Assembly (NCBI GenBank): GCA_037783545.1
Contig: JBBELK010000060.1
Coordinates: 3,906,001 to 3,970,000, forward strand
Length of the DNA: 64,000 nt
Source of the DNA: Henricia sp. BOLD:AAB3569
Taxonomy: Eukaryota; Echinodermata; Asteroidea; Spinulosida; Echinasteridae
Direction of reading: 5' to 3'
Shown here: piece by piece, positions 11,126 to 22,497 of the stretch
How positions within the stretch are numbered: position 1 is the stretch's first letter
How the letters are laid out: each line of letters opens with the position of its first letter
Notes under the pieces: model-generated
Databases searched by the model: none
The model's input: the letters and a program-made list of their open reading frames with translations, nothing else
What the model was told of the DNA's origin: nothing
Translations under genes and position numbers: made by a program

Positions 11126-11293
11126 TTTTACTTCAATACCTGCACTATTTTTCTTATATACCCCCACAATCAATGAAATTATGATGAGAAAAATACGATT
11201 TTAGCGTGAAGATGTCTATTTGAAGTATTTTATAGACAAGGTCGGCGTACGGGCTTGTGTACAGGGTTAAAAATGCAGGTATTGAAGTAAAAT
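11126..11293. mobile_element. Short TIR element (ATTTTACTTCAATACCTGCA)
   Basis: A perfect 20-bp inverted repeat, ATTTTACTTCAATACCTGCA at 11126-11145, has its complement at 11274-11293. The ~130 bp interior has no ORF. A MITE is the simplest reading. No sister copy was seen in the window. Confidence 0.6.
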
Positions 11294-11488
11294 TTATCCC
11301 ATTAGAGTTCTTACCAAAATGCAATTTACGAGAGAAAGGGCTCGCGATTAGAATTAAAGTTAGCATTTCGACCACCGCCTTTCAATTTGTTTAAACATTG
11401 CGGCTATTTGGTGCATACCATAAGAATTATATGACCTAGGTCAACTCGTGTATGTAGAATGTATGTCGTATTAATGCATGCTGCGGCT

Positions 11489-11518
11489 CAAGTTAATTTT
11501 GGCGGGAAAATTAACTTG
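11489..11518. promoter_or_regulatory. Palindrome centred on an E2F-like site
   Basis: The arms caagttaatttt and aaaattaacttg flank ggcggg, so the core TTTTGGCGGGAAAA (11497-11510) matches the canonical E2F consensus exactly. No coding exon is recognisable nearby, so function is uncertain and it may be part of a small hairpin repeat. Confidence 0.3.
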
Positions 11519-12511
11519 CAAACACGGGTTGGGAAAAGGGTTTTCGGAGAGCTCGCCCAGGCCCAACACGTACATAAAAAGCAAATGCAAGTTTACATGA
11601 TATAAATTTACAAAAAAAAGTAATTAGTTTCTTTTTTTAAAAGAAAGATCAAAAACATGTTTAATAATTGCGGCAAGAATAACACTACATTTGGGTGCGA
11701 AACGAGCACTTATTCTGAACCAGTTTTATGGCGACCGGCTCGAATGGATAAATCCCCATTTCTATAATAAAATGAACAGTTCTCACCAATCTCTACGGAG
11801 GATTACATCGGGTAAAAACTCGACGTACACATCCCAGTCCCCACGAACACACACGAAGCATGGTATAAGAACCGATCTTTTTCCACTTGTCTCCCGCACC
11901 GCAGTCACCGTATAGTTTAGCCAAGGCCACCTCCTAGCCACACGTTGACCTGTTGCAGAGCATAAAATGAATGGGCTTCAGGCAAATAAAACGCTTTTCA
12001 AACATCCTGGGACATCCAGCGGAATGCACCACTTCGACTCTTAGGGGTGGTATAAACGCTACCCCAAAAAATCAACTGTAAGTGTAACAACATTCACTGA
12101 ATGCAACGCAATATTTGTTAATCATTCGCCATATATTTAGAACACACACATTAAGACAAGAAATACTAAATTATCTGGCTATTTTATGTTGTAAATTAAA
12201 CGATGAAAATTGGCCCCTCCGCGTTTAGTAACAAACACCCCTCTGTTGACATTGCGATTCAAATGACGGGAGTTCAGTGGCCGGTTGCATAGTTCAAACA
12301 TGCCTAGCCAAGCGATAACAAAAGGAACCCTTTGTGCATTACTGCAGCATAGAAATAACACCTGAAGATATGCGTGCTCTATGAAAAGAAATAATGGCGT
12401 CCAAAATGCATGTAGAGGGTACAGAAAAAGCAGGCGGCCGTTTAACGAATCGCTTTTTTAAAAATGTACATTTTTGGCAAAACTGTTACCATTTGAGCTA
12501 CAGCATTCGAT
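11519..12511. other. No gene seen
   Basis: The frame at 11691-11915 is unremarkable. Moderately AT-rich unique sequence. Confidence 0.4.
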
Positions 12512-12764
12512 ATAGCCATTAGCCTTTTAAAAGTATGGCGGAACAAAAGAGGAGGGCGCAATTTTCGTTGGGTATGGTTTTTTTAAACAATTGTATTTCT
12601 TTCCAAAAACATGATTTACATGTTGCAATTATAATACAGAGACAGAATTATAAATAAAATAAATAAGTGAAAAGTGAAAAATGCAGTTTATTCGATTTTA
12701 TACCCACTGCAAAGTGCGCCCCCTATTGTGTCCGCCATACTTCAAAAAGGCTAATTGCAGTATA
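12512..12764. mobile_element. TIR element, copy 1 (TIR with AGTATGGCGGA)
   Basis: The left end tatagccattagccttttaa..agtatggcggaacaaaagagg-agggcgca pairs with tgcgccccctattgtgtccg..catacttcaaaaaggct at the right. The interior word acagagacagaattataaat and the right TIR recur at 35910-36055, so this is a two-copy family here. The 61-residue frame at 12667-12852 is incidental. Confidence 0.75.
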
Positions 12765-13782
12765 CGCCACGCATCTTTTCATTTGCGAATTCTATCACAA
12801 AAGAAAGCACAGAAACCCTCGTTTTCAACGGCAATTTGAAATTCCACAATAAATTGCATTTCTATTCCATAATTTTCAGTCGGTGGAATTTTTAGCCAAG
12901 GCTCAAAGGTGAAAACTTCGGCAGACTGGAGAAACATTCAGTTTCATTCAAATTTATTTCAAGGTGAAATCAGACCTGAGCACAACAATTAGCATGGGTC
13001 GGTGGGTTTACACACGACTAAACCCTTTTTGTTTTTAATACAGAACATGGAATGCAATACGGCGCCATGTAAACAAATTAGTTTAAAGTTACCATCCTCT
13101 TCTAGGTCAAATTCCACTTGCAAGAAACTTGTATAAGAATTAGCGCATTAAATTTAGTGCATTGTTCATCGTATAGGTTTTGTGCTTTTTTGGACCAAAA
13201 ACAGCATATACGTAATAAAACGTTGTGCAAGAAAGAATATATTCTTATTTTATGATGAAAATATCGACTTAACGTGTACATGGAGGTGTATAAGTTATGA
13301 CTTGTCACGTTGTATATTTAACATGAGAAGAGAGAGAGAGAGAGAAAAAACCGAATACAACCAAATAAAACGAGGGAAAACTCCTGAAAAGAAAAAGGGA
13401 AAGTCAAAAGCAAAAAAGCTAAAATCAGCTGAAAAGAGAAGATTTCACGTGCCTGGAATTCGGTGGCTCTAATCCGGCTTTCTGCGTTTGATAAACAAAC
13501 ATTGTTGATTCAAATAAACAAACCGCCACTTGATATATTAGGACCAAATTACACGTGGTAATCTTTACAATGCACATGTGATTTGTACACATTTTACATT
13601 GCATATTCAAAAGACTATACTTTATTTGTAATATAATAGGCCCACAAGATTACAATACGACCTTTTATGACCGATGACAATTTATTGTTTTAAATGTGTC
13701 CGAAAACATATATAGTATGTTCAACTGTAATAGGGTCATTCCATGAGGTTGGGTATATAAATAAAAGCGGTGTCCACGTTGT
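12765..13782. other. No gene seen
   Basis: Contains a short (AG)n run at 13327-13345. The lysine-rich 96-residue frame at 13182-13472 is a product of A-rich sequence, not a recognised protein. Confidence 0.45.
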
Positions 13783-13845
13783 ATATATGGCATAAAGGGC
13801 CTTAGTTGCCGAAGATGCCATAAAATATACAACAACAACAACGTT
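13783..13845 (+). mobile_element. SINE 3' tail fragment
   Basis: Matches the tail of the SINE at 815-1085 (tggcataaagggccttagtt...gaagatgccataaaatatac) and ends in (CAA)n. The tRNA-like head is missing, so it is 5' truncated. Confidence 0.7.
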
Positions 13846-13850
13846 GTATA

Positions 13851-14015
13851 TACCCAGCACGATATGTGGCAAAGGGACTCGCCCCTAACGCCCTATATAC
13901 CTCAACACACTCTTCCCTTTTGTTAACGCATCAACACCCCCTTTGAGACACAATGGGGGAACAATGGTAGGGGAAGGGGGGGAGGGGGTCTTTCTGCCAC
14001 ATATCGTGCCGCATA
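13851..14015. mobile_element. Foldback element, uninterrupted copy
   Basis: The inverted ends cagcacgatatgtggcaaag and ctgccacatatcgtgccg bound about 165 bp that includes cacactcttcccttttgtta and gggggaacaatgg. It gives the pre-insertion layout of the broken copy at 3719-4528. A third copy, lacking its left end, is at 57688-57870. Confidence 0.75.
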
Positions 14016-14599
14016 TGGCACGTTGCGTTGCCCGTTGGTACAAGTTCTTTTATTTAAAAACTGGAGAATTATTCATCTGGTGAAATATTTGTTGTACTGA
14101 ATATGGCTAGGTGTCCCAATATAATCATGTTGTTTTCACTGACCAATCTCTCACAGATCATGAAATATTTGTCTTACCTACGCAACATGGACACCACATA
14201 TGAATACATTTTGGAGGTCTGTAGTTTTGTTACAATGCGATGCAAATACTTCTATTGTAATGTAACATGTTTTTCTTTATGAAATGAATATACTTACTAA
14301 AGTAGCTGGGCTGGAATGTTACTCATATTTAAGATCTAGTATGTCACGCTTTTTGTACCCAACCTCGTGGAATGACCCATTACAGGCCAATTGGTTTTCT
14401 GCAAATAATGTGAATAAATAAAGTGTCCATACTCTGGTAAAGCACATAAAACAACTTTGTTTAAATCAGGTGTCGATGTTTGGATTTAGCTCAGTCAGAC
14501 CGAGATGAGTGCAATGTCGACTTGTTATCACGACAGTTGCAAAGCATCTCCATCTAACCGAGTAAATCAGGAAAGTGCACCTAATGATAACATCCATGA
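14016..14599. other. No gene seen
   Basis: A tRNA-like A-box word, gatttagctcagtcagac (14484-14502), is followed by a variant of the gacaagtgcaat word. This could be the head of another SINE, but no B box was found. Confidence 0.4.
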
Positions 14600-14720
14600 A
14601 GTTTCTAAATATCAACATTTTTCTCAGGGTTGGAATGATAGTTTGGTTGTTTCATTTCCAATATCATGGCGATTTGGCATTATGCCTAATATTGCGCATT
14701 TTGCGCTCACACTATGAGCA
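14600..14720 (+). mobile_element. SINE family B body fragment
   Basis: The words tttttctcagggttgg, agtttggttgtttcatttcc, ggcattatgcctaatattgc and gcgctcacac match the 3' body of the tRNA-derived SINEs at 24922 and 35225. The tRNA head is absent. Confidence 0.55.
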
Positions 14721-14919
14721 AAAACATGTACATGTTCATTGTAAACCCATTGTTAGTAACAAGGGTGTGTGCCCAATTTCCTTTGTTAGATGTTCATAGT
14801 GTCATACCACAATGTGAGAGCTTTGGAAACGAGGTCGAGAAAACAGAAAACAAGGTTGATTACACAAGGTATCTATACTGGAAGTCAAAAAGGGGATTCG
14901 ACATCGAAAGCAGGCGCAA

Positions 14920-15064
14920 TAGACCGTATCGACTAGCCGCCATTTCGTGGGCACCTTTTGTTACTTAAACCGTTCAACAATGAAGCACAATATGTGCAAC
15001 CATGCATGTCCTCAAGGAACAAAGAAACTGCCCCACGAAATGGCGGCTATTCGATACGGTCTAT
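14920..15064. mobile_element. MITE family B, copy 2
   Basis: Ends tagaccgtatcgactagccg and cggctattcgatacggtcta. The interior words ccgttcaacaatgaagcaca and tgcatgtcctcaaggaacaa are the reverse complement of copy 1 (3764-3926), so the orientation is opposite. The two ORFs at 14958-15337 start inside it and are not genes. Confidence 0.85.
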
Positions 15065-15455
15065 AGACTACTCATGCGTTCCAAGCCTCGTCTTCAGATC
15101 GAGGCTTGGAAGTTGGAAGGCATACGTAACTGGCACCTTTCCATTCGGCAGTTTGCACTCTATAGAACTGATTCAGGGGACACGATTGATTCGTTCAAAC
15201 GCGGGAATAGGGTCTATCCAAGCAGCGAAATGGGCTGGTCTTTGGAAAAAAATACCGCCTCGGGTCAAAAGGCAACACTGCGAAGAGCCGTTCATGCTGG
15301 GTTAAATGTCAGAGGAAAGGGCGATAAGTTACCATAACTTACATCAACGTACTGTGCACACAAACGCAGTATAGGCCTAGTTTGATTTTTTGTAATAAAT
15401 CTGTGTCATACGTGGGCGAAATGATTTACATCTTTTGAAAACCTATTACAATGAA
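15065..15455. other. Unique sequence with a small hairpin
   Basis: The hairpin catgcgttccaagcctcg / cgaggcttgga (15073-15112) recurs at 45053-45098 (gcattctaagcctcg / cgaggtttggaacgcat). The rest is unremarkable. Confidence 0.45.
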
Positions 15456-15459
15456 ATTA

Positions 15460-15605
15460 ACCCGCTATTAAGGCCACCTTAATAAAGAGGCCACCTTTTT
15501 ATAGTGGCCATCCGTCTTTGGTCACAAATGCCATGTGTATAATGCTAATGCAACCTTTATAAAGGGGTCACCTGTTTATAGTGGCCAGTAAGGGTGGCCA
15601 TTCAC
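15460..15605. repeat. Cluster of GGCCACC/TATAGTGGCCA words
   Basis: Five to six diverged direct and inverted copies of aggccacctt(t)/tatagtggcca lie within 150 bp. It is probably a decayed tandem or foldback repeat. Confidence 0.5.
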
Positions 15606-15877
15606 TGTACCAAATACACTGTGTGGAAACGGATTGGTTTCATTTTGAACTAAGAATAAACTGAATAAGAGTTATGCATCCAAACTTCACCAACAAAAAT
15701 CCTTTACATTGGGTATAGGCCTATATTAGCCAAGTCCCAATATGTTTGGCAGAATGGTTGGGGAGTATTGCATAGTTCCGAGATTGCCCAAATAACCCCG
15801 CCCCTTGGATATTGTTGCTATGCCTCACACGCTATCGTCAAAATGGCGACACACTATGCACAAAGCAATGGGACTTT

Positions 15878-16210
15878 CAATGGAAAGTACAGATTCATTG
15901 GAGAAAATTCAAAAGAATTTATGTTTCAGGGTCGACAGTTATCTTAGAACACACTGAGTAAAGGGCCAGTAATACAGGGATGTCATATCATGAAATAATG
16001 TGCTTTCTTACATTTGAACAGCGAATCACCCGGCCTTGAAACCAAAAATTCACCCGAATCACCGCATACAACGTACACTGTACAAACTGTATTGGCAGAA
16101 ATCGCGTGATGTCGTTTGTGAGGCAATGCACTTTGACCTATGTGGGCGCTGTCTGCTAGCTCTGTTGTGATTGGTCGGCGGGTTCGGCTTGATTGACAGG
16201 TCGGAACTAT
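15878..16210 (+). repeat. Dispersed ~320 bp repeat, copy 1
   Basis: Its reverse complement recurs at 54225-54540. Shared words on this strand are gtacagattcattggagaaa, tttcagggtcgacagtta, caaagtgcattg-type, tgtgggcgctgtctgctagc, gattggtcggcgggttcgg and ttgattgacaggtcggaact. The class is unknown. Confidence 0.75.
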
Positions 16211-16762
16211 GGATTAAACTTTAAAAGTATCAAATATTTGTTTAACGCAGCAGATCGAAATCCATGTTCCAGAAATATTCTGACCACGCACATTACTGTT
16301 TTAAAGTGTGGATGAATATAGGCCTATTTGGTTCCCAGGCCAACTTCAAGCCCCAACAGTAACTGCTTGCTTTACAAATACGCTACAGACCCACTTCAAA
16401 ACGGTGCACTGATTTTGTTTCTAACGTTGCCAGTGCATCACTTGTTACTGACCACCGGTTGAAAGGTCATTTCCCAACAAATTCTCCCGTCAATTTGGTC
16501 ATAAAGAATGCAAAACTCGTGTTTGCACTGCCCTGGGAACGGACTTTGATTTAAATTTGAACAAAAGAGCTGGTCCAGATAAAATGAATCCTTATCTGTT
16601 GCATCATTAATCACAAAATAAACGAACCCCAAACACTGCAGCACGCTGGGTTGATTGGGATTGACAATGACAAAACAATGGACCTTGTGCGTATGACGTC
16701 ACCTCCAGGGCAGGCCTGTTCCCGATCCCCAACGGATATACATGGGTGCACATTTTGTGTTT

Positions 16763-16865
16763 CTATGGACTACCGAAGTGAATACGTCACCCTATTGTTA
16801 GCTACCTGGGCAATGGCTCTACACTAAAAATCACTGAACCGTTTCCTTCGACCGTTTTAACCATG
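16763..16865. mobile_element. MITE family A2 fragment (TIR GACTGCCGAAGTG type)
   Basis: ctatggactaccgaagtgaa, tgggcaatggctct and aaaaatcactgaaccgtttc match the reverse complement of the A2 copies at 31369 and 55001. The far end decays after about 100 bp. Confidence 0.6.
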
Positions 16866-17224
16866 AAATTATCCATTTTATGAAATTGTGGACAAAAATT
16901 GCACTTTTGTCAGAATGTTCACGTTTACATACAAGAATAAGAAGTATTTATTGTTTTTTGGTCATTATTACTCAATGTCTTAGCTGTAGCCCAATGAAAC
17001 GAATAAGTGACATTCGTGCTTATCTGCAAGAACTGTTCAATAATGAGTGGGTCCGTCGTCTTTTTCAATCACCTCAACACATCTTTTGCGCATTTCGTTT
17101 ATCAAATTTCGAATGGGCTGCTGATTTAAATTCGCCTAAAATGCACTGCAAGTTCAGCAAACAAGTGTTTTCATTCGTGTTGACGAGGTGTTGCAACCAC
17201 GTGTGTTACCGTACTCAGCAGCCA
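16866..17224. other. Possible upstream remnant of the mariner element
   Basis: It lies 5' to the transposase fragment. A 168-residue frame (16880-17386) runs through it but is out of frame with the transposase motif. I could not identify DDE motifs here. Confidence 0.3.
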
Positions 17225-17440
17225 TTTTATAGACTAAAAATGCAACACATCACCGTGCTCAAGTCACCACCCAATATCTGGAAGACAACGGGATTTAATG
17301 CTTGGAATGACCAGCTATATCTCCCGACTGCAATCCTACAGAGAACCTCTGGGATGACATCAAGCGGACAACAAACAATAAAGTGAATGACAACACTTCT
17401 TTGCGGGATTTGCAGCACATTACACCGAGTCTGCTATATG
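17225..17440 (+). pseudogene. Tc1/mariner-type transposase C-terminal remnant
   Basis: In the frame where GAA GAC AAC GGG reads EDNG, the translation runs HRAQVTTQYLEDNGI, stop, CLE, stop, PAISPDCNPTENLWDDIKR and on to SLRDLQHI. The SPDxNPxENLWDxxK block is the diagnostic third catalytic-acid region of Tc1/mariner (DD34D/E) transposases. The preceding HRAQVT..YLEDNGI fits the stretch after the second aspartate. The usual QDNAPCH motif is degraded to roughly KNATHH, and at least two in-frame stops are present, so it is dead. The main ORF called over it (16880-17386) is in the wrong frame. Confidence 0.8.
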
Positions 17441-18954
17441 GGCCATCTTAAATCAGAAGCGCATTCAAAATTCGTGAAAATGGCGTATCGGGACAGAATT
17501 TTCTTGGACATAATTTTTAGCACAACATTGTGAAAAGCATTTTGACGAAAATCAATAAGCCCTTTTATAGAAACACAGCGATACTTGCGGGTACTACAAA
17601 CGATCGTCAGAACATTTTTGTTCTTCCGCACAATTTCATAAAATGCATAATTTCATGGTGAAAACGCTGTCTACTGACCGACAACAACCACTCATTGTGT
17701 GCGTAAGAAATCTATGTACTCATTACTTTTTGAATGACAAAAATCAGGAAAGTATTTTTTGAGTTACGTCAAAAAGTATCAGACGGGAACTTACCTTTTT
17801 GGTTGGGTGCATATTAAATGCTGCGTGCACGAAAAGAACTGTCAACAGTAAACCAAAAATATCAGGGGAAGTTTTGTTTCAATGTGTTATTTCTAAAGAA
17901 GCAAATTATAAATGCATTTTCCAGAATACTAAACTTACATACACTGTCATTAGTTCAGAGGCTCTTGTAATTATGCTCACTTCTAGGTGTGATCCGCGCA
18001 TGTGCAAATGACTTTTCGGAATACTGGCGGGATGGTTTAACTTTTTTATAGCTCCATGGTTTAACTGCCCATTACGTATTTTGGCGGGAATTCAACAGTA
18101 TTATCTCTACACTTGTGTTTGCTCAACTGGCAAGTACCTGATAAGATTATGCAATTTAAAAAGAGGCCATGGCCGGACCGAAACGGTCAGTCAGTATCAA
18201 CTTTTTTGTATGGGAAGGACAGACCAAAGTAAACAATCTGACTTCATTCTGTATTATAGGGAAAAGAGAGCAGATATACGCACTGTAATTTGTGAACAAG
18301 TCAAATTACTGTAAAAGGACATTCACACTGACATCCATGTATCGGCCTATATCAAAACAATCATGGATGGAACTACTTCGAATCTCCACGTCTGTCGAAA
18401 ATTATCATCAGATCATTAAAGGGGCACACTGTTCTAAAATACGTTTCTGGATTATTTCCGTATCCTGTCCCTGCGATCTCTTTAAGGGGAAATACTAAAA
18501 TACACGAATTTCCACAAATTTCGACTAAAAAGTATAATGGGTGAACAATATCCACTCATACCGCATGTATGGTTAGCGTGGTTTGCCACAAATCATCCCC
18601 TTAAAATTTAACCTCCATTTATATTTATCGAAATAATCTCTTCGAACAATTTTCCCCTTTAAAAATTTGAAAGAAACTTAAAATCACAACAGCAACAAAC
18701 CTCTGCTTTGGTGTTTTGACAATTCTATCCTAATCTAAAGATTCATTTCCGTCTGTCAAACAATACCCAATTTTATTTCATTATGAATGCGTTGGCGATT
18801 CATAAATTCCCGCACAGGGTAATCAAGCATTCTTTCCGTTCCAGTTGGAGTTTCCTGAAGTTCTGATAATAAATATTATAATCGAAAGTTTCGAGACTGT
18901 ATTTATACCAGACACTGTTCTACGAGTTGTTTTACTTTTAAGCTTCGTGTCCAC
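17441..18954. other. No gene seen
   Basis: Several 60-77 residue frames, none recognisable. A tattttggcggga word (E2F-like) lies near 18078. Confidence 0.45.
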
Positions 18955-19148
18955 ACGAAGAGACTGGTAATTCCGGTCTTGTTTTGGTGTGAAATGATAT
19001 AGGCCCTATATAGCGCTGTAGGCGCAAGATAGACCGGACCACTCGTGTGAATCAATTCAAGCAAGCAAACTAGACGCGCCTCGTGTCTGTTGACATGCCT
19101 GTCGTGGACTGGATGCTGCTGAAGTTTTTTTCGCCACAACAACACCAC
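18955..19148. repeat. Left part of a 640 bp repeat split by the foldback
   Basis: 18998-19148 matches 27406-27559 (tagcgctgtaggcgcaagat, caaactagacgcgcctcgtg, ggatgctgctgaagtttttt). The right part resumes at 23046. At 18956-18995 the words gagactggtaattccggtct and tgttttggtgtgaa match the SINE at 24124-24158. Confidence 0.8.
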
Positions 19149-19652
19149 TAGTCAGGGAATATTTCCGAAATCTGGGAACTAAATCCTTACCAAATTATTT
19201 CTTCACCAAATTGTTATTCAAGGTGTCTAGTAACATCTACTAAAAAGTTGAAATTCAACTCCTCTAGGAAAACCCGTGACAGCTCTTTAAAGTTGGGGTA
19301 CCAGGAACTATTAATCCGAAAATATTGAACAATTCAAATACTATATCAACCATCTTGTGGGGTCAATTGAGAGGTTTTTCGTGATTCTGAATCAATTGTA
19401 AACATTTATTTTGCATCAGATCGACTTTTTGGATGACAAACTGTGATGCTTAGCTCTTTTTTTAATTAAACGTATATATATATAAACATACATATGACTG
19501 CGCATTCAATTCAAAGTTATAGTAGTCCATGGGCCAGAGGGACCCACCGTGCACCTCCCCCTCGAATTGACGATACAAGTTAACCCTCAAAATGTAGGTC
19601 TTGGTGAGTTCTGCACAGTGGTACATGAGTTATGTCTTTTAATTTAGTAAGT

Positions 19653-19676
19653 AGGTCAACAGAGGTCAAAAGGTCA
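19653..19676 (+). promoter_or_regulatory. Three AGGTCA half-sites (DR4 plus DR2) in the left arm
   Basis: AGGTCA at 19653, 19663 and 19671 are spaced by 4 and 2 bases (DR4 then DR2), matching nuclear-receptor response-element geometry. The same triple is preserved, inverted, in the right arm at 22498-22521. Binding is inferred only. Confidence 0.4.
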
Positions 19677-20184
19677 ATTTTAAAGGGAGTTTCGCTAAAT
19701 TCGGTAATCCTCGCCATCAAACAAAACAGACTGTACGTGTAAATTAATAAAGTTGTACTATAACATGATATTATTCTGTCTCAACGTATTTTATTCGCCA
19801 TATAAATACAGGTTAATTTGATTATATTGGTAGAAAGGCTTTCTGCCACACCGTGGGAAATATGTGGGTCAATATAGCACCAAAATACCCCAACATAAAA
19901 AAACCTTACAGGCATGGAAGGGGTGGAGATAATGACTTCTCTAATATAACTGCTGATGTCAGATATAGCTAATTTTATTATTCATTAATGTGTATAACAT
20001 GATACTGTGGCAAGACTGGCTGCACCAGTCACCATATGAGCCGCTAAGGCAGGGTGGGCCACTCTGCCAGAATTGCCTCCCTGACAACCTGCACTTCTAG
20101 GGCTGTTTTTGAGACATGGGGTTCAAAAAGTCTGGTCAGGCCCATGCATGTTTAATCAGGATAAAAAACCTAACAAACTTGGCC

Positions 20185-22000
20185 ATCTCGGTTCAGCCCG
20201 AAGCCATCCCGGTTCAGCCCGAAGCCATCCCAGCCGAGCTCAATGCCCTCCCAGCTATGCCCAAACTCCAAAACCCCAGCCCGAAGCCATCCCGGCCCAG
20301 CCCGATGCCATCCCGGCCCAGCCCGAAGTCATTCAGCCCTAGCCTAATGCCCTAGCTCCCAGCAAAAACCTGAAGTCCAAAAGCCCAGCCTAAAGCCCCA
20401 AAGCCCAGCCTGAAGCCACCCCAGCCCAGCACGAAGCAACCCCGGCCCAGCCCAAAGCTACCCCGGCTCAGCCCAAAGCCCTCAGGCCCAGTCTGAAGGC
20501 CACCCTAGTCTAGCCTGAGGCTGTGGGATGACTTCGGGCTGGGCCAGGATGGCTTTGGGCTGAACTTAACTGGGATGGCTTCGGGCAGAGCTGAGAATTA
20601 AGGCTTTGGACAAGGTTGGGAGGGTTCCGGGCTGCACTGGGAAGTATTTAGGTTGGGTCAGGGTGCAGTGGCTTCGGGCTAGGCCTGGGGTGGCTTTAGG
20701 CTGGGCCGGAATGGCTTCGGGCTGGGCTCGGGTACCTTCGGTTTGGGCTGGAATTAATTTGGGCTGGGCCGGGATGGCTTCGGGCTGGGCTGGGATGGCA
20801 TATGGCTGGGGTTTTGGGGTTTGGGCTGAGCTGGGAGGGCATTAGACTTGGCTGAGATGGCTTCGGGCTTGGCTGGAATGGCTTCAGACTGGGCCGAGAT
20901 GGCTTCAGACTGGGCCGGGATGGCTTCGGGCTGGGGTTTTGGGGTTTGGGCTTAGCTGGGAAGGCATTAGGCTTGGCTGAGATGGCTTCGGGCTTGGCTG
21001 GAATGGCTTCAGGTTGGGCCGGGATGGCTTCAGACTGGGCCGGGATGGCTTCGGGCTGGGGTTTTGGGGGTTTTGGCTGAGCTGGGAGGGCATTGGGCTT
21101 GGCTGAGATGGCTTCAGGTTGGGCCGGATATGGCTTCAGACTGGGTCGGGATGGCTTCGGGCTGGGCTGGCATGGTTTCGGGCTAAACAGGGATGGCTTA
21201 GAGCTAGCTGGGCTGGGATGGCTTCGGGCTGGGCTAGAATGGCTTCACGTTGGGCCGGGATGGCTTCAGACTGGGCCAGGATGGCTTGGGGCTGTGGTTT
21301 TGGGGTTGGGCCGAGCTGGGAGAGCATTGGGCGTGACTGAGATGTCTTCGGGCTGGGCCAGGATGGCTTCAGGTTGGGCCGGGATGGCTTCAGACTGGGC
21401 TGGGATGGCTTCGGGCTGGGTCAGGATGGCTTAAGGTTGGCCGGGCCGGGATGGCTTTAGACTGGGCCGGGATGGCTTCGGGCTGTGCTGGTATGGTTTC
21501 TAGCTAGACAGGGATAGCTTCGGGCTGGGTTGGGATGGCTTATAGCTGAGCTGGGATGGCGTCGGGCTGGGGTTTTGGGGTTTGGGCGTAGCTGGGAGGC
21601 ATTGGGCTTGGCTGGGATGGCTTCGGGCTGAGCCAAGATGGCTTCGGGTTGGGCCAGGATGGCTTCGGCCTGGGCGGAATGGTTTCGGGCTGGGCCGGGA
21701 TGGTTTCGAGCTCGGCTAGTATGGCTTCGGGCTGAAACGGGATGGCTTTGGGCTAGGCTTTGATGGCTCCAGGCTTGCCTGGCATGGCTTCGGGCTGGGC
21801 TGGGATGGGATGGCGTAGAGCTGGGCTGGGATGTCTTTATAGGCTGGGGTTTTGGGGTTTGGGCACAGCTGGCAGGGCATTGAGCTTGGCTGGGATGGCT
21901 TCGAGCTGGGCCGGGATGGCTTTGGGCTAAAACGGGATGGCTTCGGGCTGGGCTTGGATGGCTTAGAGCTGGGCTGGGATGGCTTCATGCTGAAGTTTGT
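20185..22000. repeat. 21-bp minisatellite core with orientation switch
   Basis: Monomers are about 21 bp (GGGATGGCTTCGGGCTGGGCC and variants). From 20185 to about 20500 they run in reverse (gcccgaagccatcccggc). From about 20530 to 22000 they run forward, so the array is itself inverted but unequal (about 0.35 versus 1.45 kb). A higher-order unit marked by ggggttttggggtttggg recurs at 20807, 20933 and 21059, exactly 126 bp apart (6 x 21), then at wider spacings. Since 21 is divisible by 3, several frames stay open as heptad repeats. These ORFs are artefacts. Confidence 0.9.
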
Positions 22001-22497
22001 CAGGTTTTATTCTGATTAAACATGCATGGGCCTGACCAGACCTTTTTAATCCCATGTCTCAAAAACAGCCCTAGAAGTGCAGGTTGTCAGAGTGGCAGAG
22101 TGGCCCACCCTGCCTTAGCGGCTCATATGGTGGGTGGTGCAGCCAGTCTTGCCACAGTATCATGTTACACACATTACTGAACAATAAAATTAGCTACATC
22201 TGACATCAGCAGTTATATTAGAGAAGTCATTGTCTCCAGCCCTTCCATGCCTGTACGTTTTTTTTTATGTTGGGGTATTTTTGGTGCTAAATTTACCCGC
22301 CTAAATTGGTGCTAAATTGACCCACGTTGTGGCAGTAAGCCTTTCTTCCAATATAATCAAATTAGCCTGTATTGATATGGCGAATAAAATACGTTGAGAC
22401 AGAATAATATCATGTTATAGTAAAACTTTATTGATTTACACGTACAGTTTTGTTTGATGGCGAGGATTACCAAATTTAGCGAAACTCCCTTTAAAAT

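Noticed and set aside
16880-17386. 168-residue ORF as a gene
   Set aside because: The homologous transposase signal is in a different frame and contains stops. The long ORF is incidental.
20109-21988. Repeat-protein ORFs (heptads such as GMASGWA, or proline/serine-rich on the other strand)
   Set aside because: They are the 21-bp minisatellite read in several frames on both strands. The period is a multiple of 3, so frames stay open by default.
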